Shown piece after piece: positions 9,861-19,079 of a DNA stretch of 64,000 nucleotides (positions within the stretch are counted from its first letter, which is position 1; each line of letters begins with the position of its first letter). The stretch covers positions 95,875 to 159,874 of the forward strand of contig NZ_JAQQPZ010000006.1 in assembly GCF_028750675.1 (NCBI RefSeq). Direction: 5' to 3'. Origin of the DNA: Shewanella metallivivens. Its GTDB lineage: Bacteria; Pseudomonadota; Gammaproteobacteria; Enterobacterales; Shewanellaceae. The notes under the pieces are model-generated. The model was not told the DNA's origin. It saw nothing but the letters and a program-made list of their open reading frames with translations, and did no database searches. The translations under genes and the position numbers were made by a program.

Positions 9861-11144
9861 TTATTTTAATAAAGAAAACATATGAGTTTTCAGCCGCTCA
9901 AAATCGGCGTCTAATTCTGCAGATAATATGGGTTTCTCAACTACAGCGGCTAATTCTGGAGGTAAAGGCAAATCGATCGCTAATTGTTGATCAACCACAT
10001 CTTTAAATTTAGCGGGGTGCGCTGTCCCCAAAAAGATACCACTTTCGTCACCCGTTAACCCTAGGGTTAATGCTTGCGCAGCAATAGCGGCATGAGGTTC
10101 AGACTGATAACCCAGTTGATAGAGCTCTGCTAATGCTGAAGTTGTTTCAGATTCGGATAACGCTACGCCCGTTACTAACGATAGCGGCCAGCCCATTTGC
10201 TCACAAATCGCTTCAACGCGCGGCCAATTGCTTGGTTCAGAGACATCCATGGCATTTGACATCGTTGCCACTGTTTTATGTGGTTGCCATGCGCCATCTT
10301 GTAAATAACGCGGCACGGTATCATTACTGTTAGTTGCAGCAATAAAACGTTTAATCGGTAAGCCCATTGCTTTGGCAAATAAACCGGCGGTTAAATTGCC
10401 AAAATTACCGCTTGGCACTGACATAACAATGTCATATTTGCCCGCTTTTTTCGCTTGAGCAACGGCTTCAAAGTAATAGCAAATCTGGGCTAGCAAACGG
10501 CTAATATTGATTGAATTAGCAGAGTTTAACGCTAAACCTTCACGAATATCAGTATCGTCAAATGCTTGCTTAACAAGGTGCTGACAGGCATCAAAATCTG
10601 AGTTGACTGCCACTGTATGAATATTCTTGCCCAGGGTAGTAAACATTTTTTCTTGTAGCTCACTGATTTTACCTTTTGGATAAAGCACCATCACATTGAC
10701 TTTATCTAAACCATAAAATGCATCTGCTACCGCAGCACCAGTATCACCTGAGGTTGCAGTTAAAATGGTCAGTTTTTTATCACCTGCAAGTAAGTTGACA
10801 CACTGAGCCATAAAGCGAGCGCCAAAGTCTTTAAAAGCTAATGTTGGCCCGTGAAACAGTTCTAAACAAGCGCGTTTATCATCAACATTCGCAAGGGGAA
10901 CATCAAAGGTAAACGCATTATCAACGAGTTTATCAACACTCTCCTGCCCTAGCTCATCTGCGAGCCAAGCACCCAATACTTTTTTGCTTCGCTCAGCAAA
11001 AGGCAGCGCTAATAAGGCATCGACATCCGCTAATACCGGAATTGTCTTTGGGAAAAACAGCCCTCTGTCTTTACCTAACCCCAACTGAACAGCTTGGCTG
11101 AAATTTACTTCCTGTGACGGGTGTTTTAAATTATATAATTGCAT
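9861..11144 (-). CDS. thrC: Threonine synthase
   Basis: A PLP enzyme that converts O-phosphohomoserine to threonine, the last step of the pathway. From the ATG at 11144 it has 427 residues (E. coli 428) and begins MQLYNLKHPSQEV, like the E. coli start. An upstream in-frame TTG at 11168 adds eight residues with no homology and is not preferred. The PLP lysine lies in TLAFKDFGARF; the phosphate-binding loop is seen in SVPSGNFGNL. Last gene of thrABC, 48 bp after thrB, followed by a terminator. Confidence 0.95.
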   Translation of the reverse strand: MQLYNLKHPSQEVNFSQAVQLGLGKDRGLFFPKTIPVLADVDALLALPFAERSKKVLGAWLADELGQESVDKLVDNAFTFDVPLANVDDKRACLELFHGPTLAFKDFGARFMAQCVNLLAGDKKLTILTATSGDTGAAVADAFYGLDKVNVMVLYPKGKISELQEKMFTTLGKNIHTVAVNSDFDACQHLVKQAFDDTDIREGLALNSANSINISRLLAQICYYFEAVAQAKKAGKYDIVMSVPSGNFGNLTAGLFAKAMGLPIKRFIAATNSNDTVPRYLQDGAWQPHKTVATMSNAMDVSEPSNWPRVEAICEQMGWPLSLVTGVALSESETTSALAELYQLGYQSEPHAAIAAQALTLGLTGDESGIFLGTAHPAKFKDVVDQQLAIDLPLPPELAAVVEKPILSAELDADFERLKTHMFSLLK

Positions 11145-11192
11145 TACGACTGCCTTTTTCAATTTCAAAATAATAAAGCGAATAGGTGATAC

Positions 11193-12152
11193 TTACACGC
11201 AACGGGTGCCTAATTGATCTAATTTACACACATGAGCAAAACCGCCAGACTGAGAAATGTAATGCTTGAGCAACCAATCTTTTGCTTTCTCAGCTGTAGC
11301 AAGGTCATCAGTGACACTAAACAATGTCGGACCGCTACCTGATATACCGGTAGTTAACATGCCTAACTCAGCTAATGCTGAACGCGCATCGGTATAACCT
11401 GGAATAGCCGCCGCACGATATGGCTCAGCTAATACATCTTTAAGCATTTCAATGGCCAACGCGGCATCTTGCTGATAACTTGCATGTACAAAAGCACTTA
11501 AATAACGCCCAAAATCAATGGCAACCGCTTTATCGTATTGTGCTGGCAGTAATTCACGCATTTTCGCCGTAGACAATGAAATACCAGGATAAGCGACAAC
11601 CCAATACCAATTGTCAAAGCTTGGAATAGCAGCACAAGCTTTATCCTTTGCATTAAGCATTAACTGCATACCGCCTAAATAACAAGGTGCGACATTATCA
11701 TAATGCACGCTACCTGAAATTTTGCCTTCAAATTCACCCATTAATCCAAGCAAAGCTTGTTCATCAAAGGGGTGACCAAAATGCTCATTTAAGGCATATA
11801 ACGCTGCAACGACCGAGCTTGCACTAGAGCCTAGTCCGCTGCCAACCGGAAGGTTTTTTTCTAAGCTAATGCTCACACCGTCTTTACGGTCAAGCTTATA
11901 GAGAAAGAACTCAGCACATTGGTAAACGATATTATCCTTACCTTCTGCTGGTAACTTATGCGCCCATTCACCTACTTGACTAAAATTAACCCCAGAATCG
12001 GCCGCACTAATCATGACTCTGTCACCTAACAGTGAACCATCAATTGGGGCTAATGCCGCACCCAATAAATCAAAGCCGACGCCGACATTACCCATTGACG
12101 CGGGGGCATACACGGTAAGCATCTTTTGGCTTACATTTACCGCTTGATTCAT
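11193..12152 (-). CDS. thrB: Homoserine kinase (GHMP family)
   Basis: Phosphorylates homoserine with ATP. It has 319 residues, with the GHMP ATP loop [13 protein letters not shown] near residue 90 and the C-terminal [13 protein letters not shown]. The start ATG overlaps the thrA stop by four bases (ATGA), which points to translational coupling and sets the start. It carries about ten residues ([10 protein letters not shown]) ahead of the E. coli-like start. Middle gene of thrABC. Confidence 0.95.
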   Translation of the reverse strand: MNQAVNVSQKMLTVYAPASMGNVGVGFDLLGAALAPIDGSLLGDRVMISAADSGVNFSQVGEWAHKLPAEGKDNIVYQCAEFFLYKLDRKDGVSISLEKNLPVGSGLGSSASSVVAALYALNEHFGHPFDEQALLGLMGEFEGKISGSVHYDNVAPCYLGGMQLMLNAKDKACAAIPSFDNWYWVVAYPGISLSTAKMRELLPAQYDKAVAIDFGRYLSAFVHASYQQDAALAIEMLKDVLAEPYRAAAIPGYTDARSALAELGMLTTGISGSGPTLFSVTDDLATAEKAKDWLLKHYISQSGGFAHVCKLDQLGTRCV

Positions 12153-14617
12153 AGCCCAACCTCTCGAGTCCAGTTTAAGGTTCTTAATACGTCAGCAAAA
12201 GCGCCAGCTGCGGTAACATCTGTACCGGCACCATATCCTCTAAGCACAAAAGGAATAGGTTGATAATAACGGCTGTAAAACGCTAGCGCATTCTCGCCAC
12301 CCTTAACGCTATATAATGGATTTGTGGCATCCACCTCAACAATTCTGACATGGCATTGGCCATCATCGATTTGGCCAACATAGCGTAACACTTTACCTTG
12401 CGCTTTTGCCGCAGCAACACGCTCAGAGATCTGAGCATCTAAGGATGGTAGGTTAGCCATAAATTGATCGACATCGCCTGAATCATCAAACGATGAAGGA
12501 AGCACTGACTCAACATTAATATCAGATAGCTCTAACGGTAAGCCTACTTCACGAGCAAGAATTAACACCTTACGCGCTACATCCATACCACTTAAATCCT
12601 CACGAGGATCTGGTTCAGTAAAACATTTTTCACGCGCAATACTCGTTGCTTGTGAAAGACTCATCCCTTCATCTAACATCCCAAAAATATAAGACAACGA
12701 ACCAGATAAGATACCGTTAAATTTATGCAGTTTATCACCTGCATAAAGGAGTTTTTTCAAGTTATCGATAACGGGTAAGCCTGCACCGACAGTGGTTTCA
12801 TATAAAAATTGACGACGCTGATTTAATGCCGTTTGGCGCAGTGCCTGATAATAAGCATAATCGCGAGTGTTAGCTTTCTTATTTGGAGTCACCACATGAA
12901 ACCCAGCATTCATAACATCAAGATAGCGGTCAGACACGAGTTCACTTGAGGTACAATCTACCAATACAGGATTTAGCAATTGTTGCTCTTGTCCCCACTC
13001 AAGTAGCTTAGCAAGATCATAATCCTGCCCTTGTTGCTCTAATGATGACTGCCACTCATTAAGCTCAATGCCGTCGCTGTTTAATAACATTTGACGAGAG
13101 TTAGCAATACCGCAAACACGGATACTGATATGCTGCTCTTTTAGCATCGCAGCCTGTTGTTTGATTTGGTCTAATAAGCCCGCACCAACGTTACCACTGC
13201 CGACTAAAAACACATCAAGATATTGCTGAACATCAAAAAAGGCTTGATGACACGCACCAATAGCATGCTTGGTTTTTTTCTGTTGAATGACCGTCGAAAT
13301 TGAACGCTCAGACGACCCCTGTGCTATTGCAATAATATTGACACTGGCTTTGGCTAACGCACTGAAGAACTTGGCAGCTACGCCTTTGTGCGTCTTCATA
13401 CCGTCACCAATTAATGACACAATCGCCAAATCTTGGCGTTGCTCAATAGACTCAAGTAATTCATTTTTTAGTTCAAGCTCAAACTCTTGCTCTAATGCCC
13501 ATTTGGCTTTATTTGCTTCATGAGTGGCAACACAAAAACTGATGCTATATTCAGACGAGCTTTGTGTAATCAATGACACTGAAATGCCACTACGCGAGAT
13601 TGCTGCAAGCGTGCGGCTTGCCATACCCACCATGCCTTTCATACCAGGACCTGAAACGTTAAACATAGTTTGATGATCTAAGTTAGAAATTGCTTTAACT
13701 TGCAAGCCCGTTTGGTCTGCTTCATTTGACACCAAAGTACCAGGTGCCGAAGGATTAAAACTGTTTTTGATATAACAAGGGATATGATATTGAGCAATCG
13801 GCGCAATCGTTTTAGGGTGCAACACTTTAGCACCAAAATAAGACAGCTCCATCGCCTCTTGATAACTCAGCTGTGACAATAATTTAGCATCAGCCACGAC
13901 ACGGGGATCAGTATTGTATACGCCATCTACGTCAGTCCAGATTTCACAGCTTGATGCATCTAAACAAGCCGCTAATACCGCTGCCGAATAATCTGAGCCA
14001 TTACGCCCTAATGTCACGACATTGCCTTGCGCATCGGCCGCAGTAAAACCAGGCATAACCCATACACGGTGATTATCTAACGGTAATAATCCAAAACGAG
14101 GTTTGCTAACGCTAATGTCAACAACTGACTCTAACGGTTGTCCGTGGGCAAGAAACAATGCCACAGGGTCAAGCTGCGAAGCTGTTAGGCCTTTAGCCAG
14201 CATCACTTGTTCCATTAATGCGGCAGACAAGCGCTCACCAGTTACAACGATTTGAGCTCGGACACTATCAGGGCATTCTCCTAGTAACTTGACGCCATGT
14301 AGCTTATCTTGCCAAACCGACATTTGTGCAGCTAACTTAGCGACTAACAACTCAAATTGTTGAGCAGAAAGTAATGAACCAGAAGCTTCAGTAAACAAGC
14401 TGGTATAGACCTGTTGAATATGCTCTAAAACCGGTTGGTAATCTTGTTGGCTTACTGCTATATCAACCATTTCTAACAATGCATTGGTGACAGTAGCAGG
14501 AGCAGAAAGCACTGTAGCAACAGATTCTACAGATGATGAGTCAGCGATAATATCTGCCGCCATCGAAAAACGTGACCAATTCGCTAGCGAAGTTCCGCCA
14601 AATTTCATTACTTTCAT
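12149..14617 (-). CDS. thrA: Bifunctional aspartokinase I/homoserine dehydrogenase I
   Basis: Catalyses the first and third steps from aspartate towards threonine. At 822 residues it matches E. coli ThrA (820). The N-terminal kinase starts [16 protein letters not shown] and has [16 protein letters not shown]. Two central ACT segments (for example [22 protein letters not shown] and the matching [16 protein letters not shown]) provide threonine feedback. The dehydrogenase starts near residue 463 with [14 protein letters not shown] and contains [12 protein letters not shown]. An SD-like AGGGAGA lies before the ATG. First enzyme gene after the thrL attenuator. Confidence 0.96.
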   Translation of the reverse strand: MKVMKFGGTSLANWSRFSMAADIIADSSSVESVATVLSAPATVTNALLEMVDIAVSQQDYQPVLEHIQQVYTSLFTEASGSLLSAQQFELLVAKLAAQMSVWQDKLHGVKLLGECPDSVRAQIVVTGERLSAALMEQVMLAKGLTASQLDPVALFLAHGQPLESVVDISVSKPRFGLLPLDNHRVWVMPGFTAADAQGNVVTLGRNGSDYSAAVLAACLDASSCEIWTDVDGVYNTDPRVVADAKLLSQLSYQEAMELSYFGAKVLHPKTIAPIAQYHIPCYIKNSFNPSAPGTLVSNEADQTGLQVKAISNLDHQTMFNVSGPGMKGMVGMASRTLAAISRSGISVSLITQSSSEYSISFCVATHEANKAKWALEQEFELELKNELLESIEQRQDLAIVSLIGDGMKTHKGVAAKFFSALAKASVNIIAIAQGSSERSISTVIQQKKTKHAIGACHQAFFDVQQYLDVFLVGSGNVGAGLLDQIKQQAAMLKEQHISIRVCGIANSRQMLLNSDGIELNEWQSSLEQQGQDYDLAKLLEWGQEQQLLNPVLVDCTSSELVSDRYLDVMNAGFHVVTPNKKANTRDYAYYQALRQTALNQRRQFLYETTVGAGLPVIDNLKKLLYAGDKLHKFNGILSGSLSYIFGMLDEGMSLSQATSIAREKCFTEPDPREDLSGMDVARKVLILAREVGLPLELSDINVESVLPSSFDDSGDVDQFMANLPSLDAQISERVAAAKAQGKVLRYVGQIDDGQCHVRIVEVDATNPLYSVKGGENALAFYSRYYQPIPFVLRGYGAGTDVTAAGAFADVLRTLNWTREVGL

Positions 14618-14675
14618 CTACATCTCCCTGTCACCACTTGATGACATATAAATTTAAAATCGTTGAATAAGAAAT

Positions 14676-14708
14676 AAAAAAGCCCGCTTCAGTTGTGGGA
14701 AGCGGGCT
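14676..14708 (-). terminator. thr operon attenuator hairpin
   Basis: A 10-bp GC-rich stem (AGCCCGCTTC with its complement) around an 8-nt loop, with T6 on the minus strand. It lies 26 bp after the thrL stop and 58 bp before thrA. The end of thrL contains GGCGGGCT, which can pair with the 5' arm AGCCCGC and so act as the competing structure. Confidence 0.88.
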
Positions 14709-14734
14709 TGTTGTACAAATCTTTTAGGGTGTAA

Positions 14735-14806
14735 TCAGCCCGCCCCCACTCTTGTAATAGTGGTGGTTGTAATAATGGTAATTACAACGAGCATAAGGGT
14801 AAGCAT
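14735..14806 (-). CDS. thrL: thr operon leader peptide
   Basis: A 23-residue leader peptide with seven Thr and four Ile, including a run of four Thr codons, ending in RVGAG and TGA. It plays the part of E. coli ThrL (also Thr/Ile rich, ending GNGAG). Stalling of ribosomes at the Thr/Ile codons when charged tRNA is scarce should favour the anti-terminator and let transcription enter thrABC. Ribosome-binding site is weak (AGAG about 10 bp upstream). Too short for most gene callers but strongly supported by composition and by the hairpin after it. Confidence 0.88.
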   Translation of the reverse strand: MLTLMLVVITIITTTTITRVGAG

Positions 14807-15344
14807 CTAGTTAATCTCTTAATCAATTCTTTGAGTTTACTGTTTTAATCCAGCAACCGAATTTGCTGATACACATTGGCTTACAGAATTGCTTTTTTTG
14901 CCCAACCTTGTCAACCCCTGCTTACAGTTTATTTTAAAGTTATTTTTATTTGTTAGTTGCTTTATGCGCTTTATGAATATAAGGAGTTTCAAATTACGAA
15001 CAAAATAAGCAAAATTGAAGTTAACAACAAATATCCTCACCATCAAAATCACTTTCAAAAAATTAAAAAAACAACAAATACATAAACTTAACCAAATGTA
15101 CAATCACTCGTAGACAGATAACTCATCACATGTTCACCGTAGCATGCATTAACTCGCATATGTTTACTTCAAGTTTGGTCAATACCGTAAGAAACGTGAT
15201 TTATTTTCAGTATCGCCTCGAAAAAGAGGAAAAGCGTAAGCAGAAATAAAAAAGCTGTGATTGAATAAGCAAAAACTGATGTTTGTCATCGCAGCCAGCT
15301 AACAAAATACGGTATGATGCGCTTAACACCAAATTGGAGGCGAT
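14807..15344. other. Divergent intergenic region thrL-slyD
   Basis: About 540 bp of AT-rich DNA holding the thr promoter on the minus strand and the slyD promoter on the plus strand. I see one possible 29-codon reading frame at 15160-15249 and no RNA gene. No confident -35/-10 pair stood out for thr. Confidence 0.45.
15160..15249 (+). CDS. Possible 29-residue small protein upstream of slyD
   Basis: An ATG-TAA frame of 29 codons. The product is hydrophobic-neutral at first (MFTSSLVNTVRNVIYFQYR) and strongly charged at the end (LEKEEKRKQK). No Shine-Dalgarno sequence precedes the ATG; an in-frame GTG at 15196 is also without one. I do not recognise it. It could be chance in AT-rich DNA. Comparison with other Shewanella slyD upstream regions would decide. 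Confidence 0.25.
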   Translation: MFTSSLVNTVRNVIYFQYRLEKEEKRKQK

Positions 15345-15905
15345 ATGAAAATTTCAAAACATGCAGCGGTTACCATTCATTACCGCTTGTCTGATGAGCA
15401 AGGTGAATTAATTGAAAGTTCATTTGAAGGTGAACCAATGGTTTATCTACACGGAACAGAAAACTTAATTCCAGGTCTCGAATCAGTTTTAGAAGGCAAA
15501 ACAGCAGGCGAAAAAGTCGATGCTAACATCCCTGCCGATCAAGGCTATGGTGAATACCACCCTGGTTTAAAACAAGAAGTGCCAGTAAGTGCATTTGGTG
15601 ACATCGAAGATATTATCCCTGGTATGCGTTTTATCGCTGAAACTGAGCTAGGCCAACGCCCAGTGCAAGTTACCGAAGTAAAAGATGATGTGATTGTTGT
15701 TGATGGCAATCACCCGCTAGCAGGCCAATCATTAAACTTTAGCGTCGAAGTCATTGCGGTACGTGAAGCAACAGCTGAAGAGCTTGCACATGGACATATT
15801 CATGCTGAAGGCGGTTGTGGTAGCCACGGACATGACCATGAACACGGTTCTTGCGGTTCTGAAAAACCAGGTTGTGATGGTAACGGCGGCTGTGGCTGTC
15901 ACTAA
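15345..15905 (+). CDS. slyD: FKBP-type peptidyl-prolyl isomerase SlyD
   Basis: A cytoplasmic prolyl isomerase, chaperone and metallochaperone (nickel for hydrogenase in E. coli). It has 186 residues. The FKBP fold is split by the inserted-flap domain: YLHGTENLIPGLESVLEG at 30-50, the IF domain to about 125, then NHPLAGQSLNFSVEV. The C-terminal tail from about 148 is a metal-binding stretch of His, Cys and Gly (GCGSHGHDHEHGSCGSE, ending GGCGCH). Strong SD TTGGAGG before the ATG. It is followed by two hairpins. Confidence 0.95.
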   Translation: MKISKHAAVTIHYRLSDEQGELIESSFEGEPMVYLHGTENLIPGLESVLEGKTAGEKVDANIPADQGYGEYHPGLKQEVPVSAFGDIEDIIPGMRFIAETELGQRPVQVTEVKDDVIVVDGNHPLAGQSLNFSVEVIAVREATAEELAHGHIHAEGGCGSHGHDHEHGSCGSEKPGCDGNGGCGCH

Positions 15906-15918
15906 AAACACATAGACT

Positions 15919-15963
15919 TTTTAATGCTTTTTGCCACTCAACAGTCAGTAAAAAGCATTAAAA
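15919..15963 (+). repeat. 14-bp inverted repeat after slyD
   Basis: TTTTAATGCTTTTT at 15919-15932 pairs perfectly with AAAAAGCATTAAAA at 15950-15963 around a 17-nt loop. It starts 14 bp after the slyD stop. It may act as a 3' stabilising hairpin ahead of the stronger terminator just downstream. Confidence 0.6.
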
Positions 15964-15969
15964 GAATTG

Positions 15970-16008
15970 AAGGCTTTGTCTAAGTTCTAGGCAAGGCCTT
16001 TTTTTTTA
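15970..16008 (+). terminator. Terminator of slyD
   Basis: An imperfect stem AAGGCTTTG / CAAGGCCTT with a loop of about 14 nt, followed by nine T. Confidence 0.65.
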
Positions 16009-16033
16009 CGTTATAATTGGGAGGTAAATCACA

Positions 16034-16100
16034 CTAATTAGTCAGACTTATTGTCGCTACTGTAAAGGACCACGGTGTAGCGAGAATCCTAACTAATTAG
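16034..16100. repeat. Nested inverted repeat upstream of a membrane-protein gene
   Basis: CTAATTAG occurs at 16034-16041 and 16093-16100 (each copy is itself palindromic). Inside lie CGCTAC at 16055-16060 and GTAGCG at 16077-16082. The arrangement is roughly symmetrical and ends 40 bp before the gene start, so it could be an operator pair or a folded leader. Confidence 0.4.
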
Positions 16101-16139
16101 CTTTTCATATAATAATTAATACGTAGCGACGGAGTGCTT

Positions 16140-16517
16140 ATGTTAATTAAACCTGTTTACGAGTTATTGCCTTTTAGCTATATGTTTGTTGGCTCTGTCA
16201 GTATTTTTTTGCTCGACCCTAGTTATGCGCTTATCGCATCCATTGTTGTGTACCTTTACGGGGCTCACATTTATAACTTACGGTCAAAAAATCGCCGCAC
16301 AGACCCAAAAAGAAAACGCAAATCAGGTGGTATGCCAGAAATGCTCTATGGGCTGATGCCTTTCTTGTATGTATTAATGGCGGTAAGTTTATATCGATTT
16401 TATCCTAGAGACTCGAGCACCTTATTTTCATTGTGCTTGATCACTTATGGCGGTTATTTATTTTTACGTCGCTCAAGTTATCGACACCATAAATACCCAA
16501 AAGGTATCCGCCAATAG
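16140..16517 (+). CDS. Small integral membrane protein of unknown function
   Basis: A 125-residue protein. It has about four hydrophobic segments (near 10-26, 28-42, 66-83 and 93-108), with a positively charged loop (RSKNRRTDPKRKRKSGG) between the two pairs. The pairs look alike (ELLPFSYMFVGS and GLMPFLYVLMAV), suggesting internal duplication. The start is ATG at 16140 with GGAG 6 bp upstream; the GTG two codons earlier overlaps that SD and is disfavoured. I do not recognise a family. It is convergent with trpR. Confidence 0.65.
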   Translation: MLIKPVYELLPFSYMFVGSVSIFLLDPSYALIASIVVYLYGAHIYNLRSKNRRTDPKRKRKSGGMPEMLYGLMPFLYVLMAVSLYRFYPRDSSTLFSLCLITYGGYLFLRRSSYRHHKYPKGIRQ

Positions 16518-16544
16518 GCTGTATAGCTATACTTGCTAAGAGCG

Positions 16545-16823
16545 TTAGTCCAAAATTAACTTTCGGACTCTCGCTCTTTGGCTTGCGGGCATGTTTTTTA
16601 AATAGTTAGAGCATCGAGTAATCGTCGCGATACTCACTTGATGTTCAGCTGCAATCTGTCGCTGACTCAACTCTCCTGCCAGCAATGTTTGAAACACCTG
16701 TAGACGACCCGACACCGCACTTCTTTCTTCTTCTGTCAGCAATAATTGAAACAACACTGACAAATCATCCTCATTATTATGAGTGAGTATTTTATCTACG
16801 ACTAAATTCCAATTGGCACGCAT
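16545..16823 (-). CDS. trpR: Trp operon repressor
   Basis: A 92-residue all-helical dimeric repressor that binds DNA when loaded with tryptophan. The core is clear: LLLTEEERSAVSGRLQVFQTLLAGELSQRQIAAEHQ then the recognition segment VSIATITRCSNYLK, close to E. coli GAGIATITRGSNSLK. It has a short N-terminus relative to E. coli TrpR (108). Single gene, divergent from the cytochrome c' gene. A weak AAGT-N6-ACTT dyad near 16860 could be an auto-operator but does not match the TrpR box spacing. Confidence 0.93.
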   Translation of the reverse strand: MRANWNLVVDKILTHNNEDDLSVLFQLLLTEEERSAVSGRLQVFQTLLAGELSQRQIAAEHQVSIATITRCSNYLKNMPASQRARVRKLILD

Positions 16824-16955
16824 AATTTTATTCTCTTTGTAGTAATGCCGAAACAGTACAAGTGTATCAACTTACCTTAGCGCTTTGCAAAAGACTCGCG
16901 TGATAAACATCAATAAAAGATATCGCAAAGTCTTAATAAAATTGTGTAGAATGAA

Positions 16956-16971
16956 TGTGATTGATTGCACG
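16956..16971. promoter_or_regulatory. Possible CRP site upstream of the cytochrome c' gene
   Basis: TGTGATTGATTGCACG matches TGTGA-N6-TCACA at 8 of 10 defined positions, about 75 bp before the start. Such sites occur by chance in AT-rich DNA, so confidence is modest. Confidence 0.3.
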
Positions 16972-17043
16972 TATACTCAAAAAAACGAGATTTACGTCGT
17001 GCTTATGGAACCAGTACCACTACTGATAAAAAGAAGGACTACG

Positions 17044-17493
17044 ATGAAAAAGTTACTATTGACCGTTGCGGCAACCGCAATACTTATTCCGGCTGCGTTC
17101 GCTAATAATTTCGAAAAACCAGCTGATGCGATTGAATATCGTCAATCTGCGTTTGGGTTAATCGCATATAACTTTGGTGATATGGGTGCCATGCTCAAAG
17201 GTAAAAAGCCATTTGATGCAAGTGTATTTAGCTCACGAGCTGACAATGTTGCCGCACTATCTAAAATACCTCATGAAGGTTTCATTGATGGTACTGATAC
17301 AGGCGACACCGAAGCATTAGCTAAAATTTGGCAAGATAAAGCTGATTTCGACAGCAAAATGACAGCATTTCAAGATAATGCTGCAGCATTAGCAGTTGCA
17401 GCTAAGTCAAGTGATCAAAATCAAATCAAACAGGCTTTTGCTAACACAGGTAAAAGCTGTAAAGGTTGTCATGACGTTTATAAAAAAGATTAA
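17044..17493 (+). CDS. Cytochrome c' / c556 family protein
   Basis: A periplasmic mono-haem cytochrome of 149 residues. The signal peptide (MKKLLLTVAATAILIPAAFA) is cut after residue 20. The single haem motif CKGCH lies at 139-143 near the C-terminus, as in the four-helix cytochrome c' family, with Met residues near 47-50 as candidates for the sixth ligand (c556 type). The start is ATG at 17044, with AAGGA 5-6 bp upstream; the open frame extends further upstream but that part has no signal peptide. Convergent with a b561 gene, which may be its membrane electron donor (inference). Confidence 0.88.
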   Translation: MKKLLLTVAATAILIPAAFANNFEKPADAIEYRQSAFGLIAYNFGDMGAMLKGKKPFDASVFSSRADNVAALSKIPHEGFIDGTDTGDTEALAKIWQDKADFDSKMTAFQDNAAALAVAAKSSDQNQIKQAFANTGKSCKGCHDVYKKD

Positions 17494-17515
17494 TACGCGA
17501 TAAATTAATCTAAAA

Positions 17516-17548
17516 AAATAAAGCCCGTCACGATGGGCTTTATTTATA
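17516..17548. terminator. Bidirectional terminator between cytochrome c' and b561
   Basis: A perfect 11-bp stem (AAATAAAGCCC with GGGCTTTATTT) with an 8-nt loop lies between the two convergent stops. Confidence 0.8.
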
Positions 17549-17568
17549 TCTTCGCAACAAATGCTGTT

Positions 17569-18234
17569 CTACAAAAAACTCACTACTGGCTCTAGCAGTA
17601 ACCACCAAATACCAGCAAACAACAACGCCACTATCACCAATGCTAACCAAGGTGAGCGCAAGGCCGGGGCAGTCACTTGACCACTAACATATTTATAGCC
17701 ACTGAACATCGCCTTAACTAGATTTTCGCCTTTAACCACATGCACAATCACAGCTGCAACGTGCAATACAACCAACCCTAAAATCACATTAAAATTGGTT
17801 TTATGTAACCAGGTTAGCCAATTTGCAGTATCAGAAGACACGAGGTGAATTAATGGCCCTTCAGTAAAAATTTCATCTGTAGCAAATAAGCCCGTTGTTA
17901 ATTGCAACACTAACAATCCAAGTAACGCAAACACCATATACCCCCCTAAAGGGTTATGACCTAATGATATTGGTTTAGGATTGCTCAGCGCATAATTAAT
18001 GACTTTTTTAGGCCCAACAAAGAATTGGTTAAATTTAGCCGTTTCACTCCCTATCACGCCCCAAATCAATCTAAACAAAATCAGTGTCATTAACACATAA
18101 GCCAGTACTTGATGCCATTGCATCTCACCCATTTCAGCGGTCCACCACAAGCCGCCTAATAAGCCAACCATGGACCAATGAAATAAACGGGTTGGAAAAT
18201 CCCATACCTTTATTTTGTGTTGTTCTATACTCAT
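17569..18234 (-). CDS. Cytochrome b561 / Ni-hydrogenase-type b cytochrome
   Basis: An inner-membrane di-haem b cytochrome of 221 residues. It has the family opening VWDFPTRLFHWSMV (haem His19), further His in MQWHQVLAYV, and HKTNFNVILGLVVLHVAAVIVHVVKGENLVKAMFSGYK. Four core membrane helices are visible, and a fifth hydrophobic C-terminal helix (WLALVIVALLFAGIWWLLL). These proteins pass electrons from quinol to soluble cytochromes or hydrogenase. Its neighbour is a convergent cytochrome c' gene, a plausible partner. Starts with ATG at 18234; upstream SD is weak. Confidence 0.85.
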   Translation of the reverse strand: MSIEQHKIKVWDFPTRLFHWSMVGLLGGLWWTAEMGEMQWHQVLAYVLMTLILFRLIWGVIGSETAKFNQFFVGPKKVINYALSNPKPISLGHNPLGGYMVFALLGLLVLQLTTGLFATDEIFTEGPLIHLVSSDTANWLTWLHKTNFNVILGLVVLHVAAVIVHVVKGENLVKAMFSGYKYVSGQVTAPALRSPWLALVIVALLFAGIWWLLLEPVVSFL

Positions 18235-18707
18235 TATAAATATCTCATATCATCTGCTTGGCCTGATTATAAGCTAATCATACAGGCGTTAAATCATGTA
18301 AGTCAGATTTAACATCATTTAAAAATGCTTAGCAAATTGTTCTGCCAAGACGGTTTTATATTGAAACGTTGAGTTTGACACAAGGCAAGAGTGTTGAGAG
18401 CGGTGTTTATTTAGGTAACACAACAAATAGTAAACAAAAGGGTAAAGCAGGATTAGCGTAAGACATAAGACCATTTACGGCGAGAAAACAAGCAAAAATT
18501 TTACTTTAGCACCTATTGATCTATTCAAATATGCGCTAATCACTACGGTAAAACAAGTCAATTTTAACTCATTTTCATCAAAAATGTCTAAGCGATCAAA
18601 TAAGCGGCAGTCGGCAGAGAACACCTATAATAATGTGATTTAGATCACGCTTTTTATGGCTAACCTTGGTAATCTGAAGTTAAGCAAACAACAAGAAGGT
18701 TCTAAAT
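18235..18707. other. Intergenic region b561-raiA
   Basis: About 470 bp without a gene. It carries the b561 promoter (minus) and the raiA promoter (plus). A TATAAT hexamer lies at 18626-18631, directly followed by a CRP-like palindrome. I see no convincing -35 for that hexamer and no RNA gene. Confidence 0.5.
18634..18649. promoter_or_regulatory. Candidate CRP site upstream of raiA
   Basis: TGTGATTTAGATCACG matches TGTGA-N6-TCACA at 9 of 10 defined positions. Its centre is 66 bp before the raiA start. CRP control of raiA would fit a stationary-phase role. Confidence 0.55.
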
Positions 18708-19061
18708 ATGCTGAAAATCACTAGCAAACAACTTGAAGTCACTGCCCTCATCCGCGAACGTATTGAAGGAAGATTAGAAAAACTATCTCGACACGATGTT
18801 CAGTTAATTAATCCGCACGTTATCATCACCCAAGAAAAGCAACTGTTTAAAATTGAGGCTTCAGTTGGATTACCTAGTGGAGATTTATTCGCCCAGGCAA
18901 AAAGTGAAAACCTATACGCAGCGATTACTGCAATGGGACAAAAGCTGGAAAAACAGCTAAATCGCCTGACCCAAAAACCCCAGGCTCAGCGCCACGTACC
19001 ATTAATAGATGATACCGAAAGCGAATTTGAGTATGTTTATAAGGAGGAAAACGCAGCTTGA
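18708..19061 (+). CDS. raiA: Ribosome-associated inhibitor A (YfiA/HPF family)
   Basis: A 117-residue cytoplasmic protein that binds the 30S decoding region and keeps idle 70S ribosomes inactive under cold or stationary conditions. The sequence opens MLKITSKQLEVT, followed by LINPHVIITQEKQLFKIEASVGLPSGDLFAQA and LYAAITAMGQKLEKQLNRL, close to E. coli RaiA. The acidic C-terminal tail (DDTESEFEYVYKEE) is typical of RaiA rather than short HPF. SD AGAAGG before the ATG. Placement directly upstream of pheL-pheA is the same as in E. coli. Confidence 0.93.
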   Translation: MLKITSKQLEVTALIRERIEGRLEKLSRHDVQLINPHVIITQEKQLFKIEASVGLPSGDLFAQAKSENLYAAITAMGQKLEKQLNRLTQKPQAQRHVPLIDDTESEFEYVYKEENAA

Positions 19062-19079
19062 TGTTATTTATCTCTCACC

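Noticed and set aside
14837-15103. 88-codon open frame on the minus strand upstream of the thr operon
   Set aside because: Low-complexity hydrophobic/Asn-rich translation of AT-rich intergenic DNA, no SD, and it overlaps the thr promoter region.
16857-16876. Possible TrpR auto-operator upstream of trpR
   Set aside because: GTACAAGT...AACTTAC is suggestive but its half-sites are 2 bp too far apart for the usual TrpR box and only partly symmetrical.
16885-17043. N-terminal extension of the cytochrome c' frame
   Set aside because: It would hide the signal peptide; the ATG at 17044 has an SD and a classical signal sequence directly after it.
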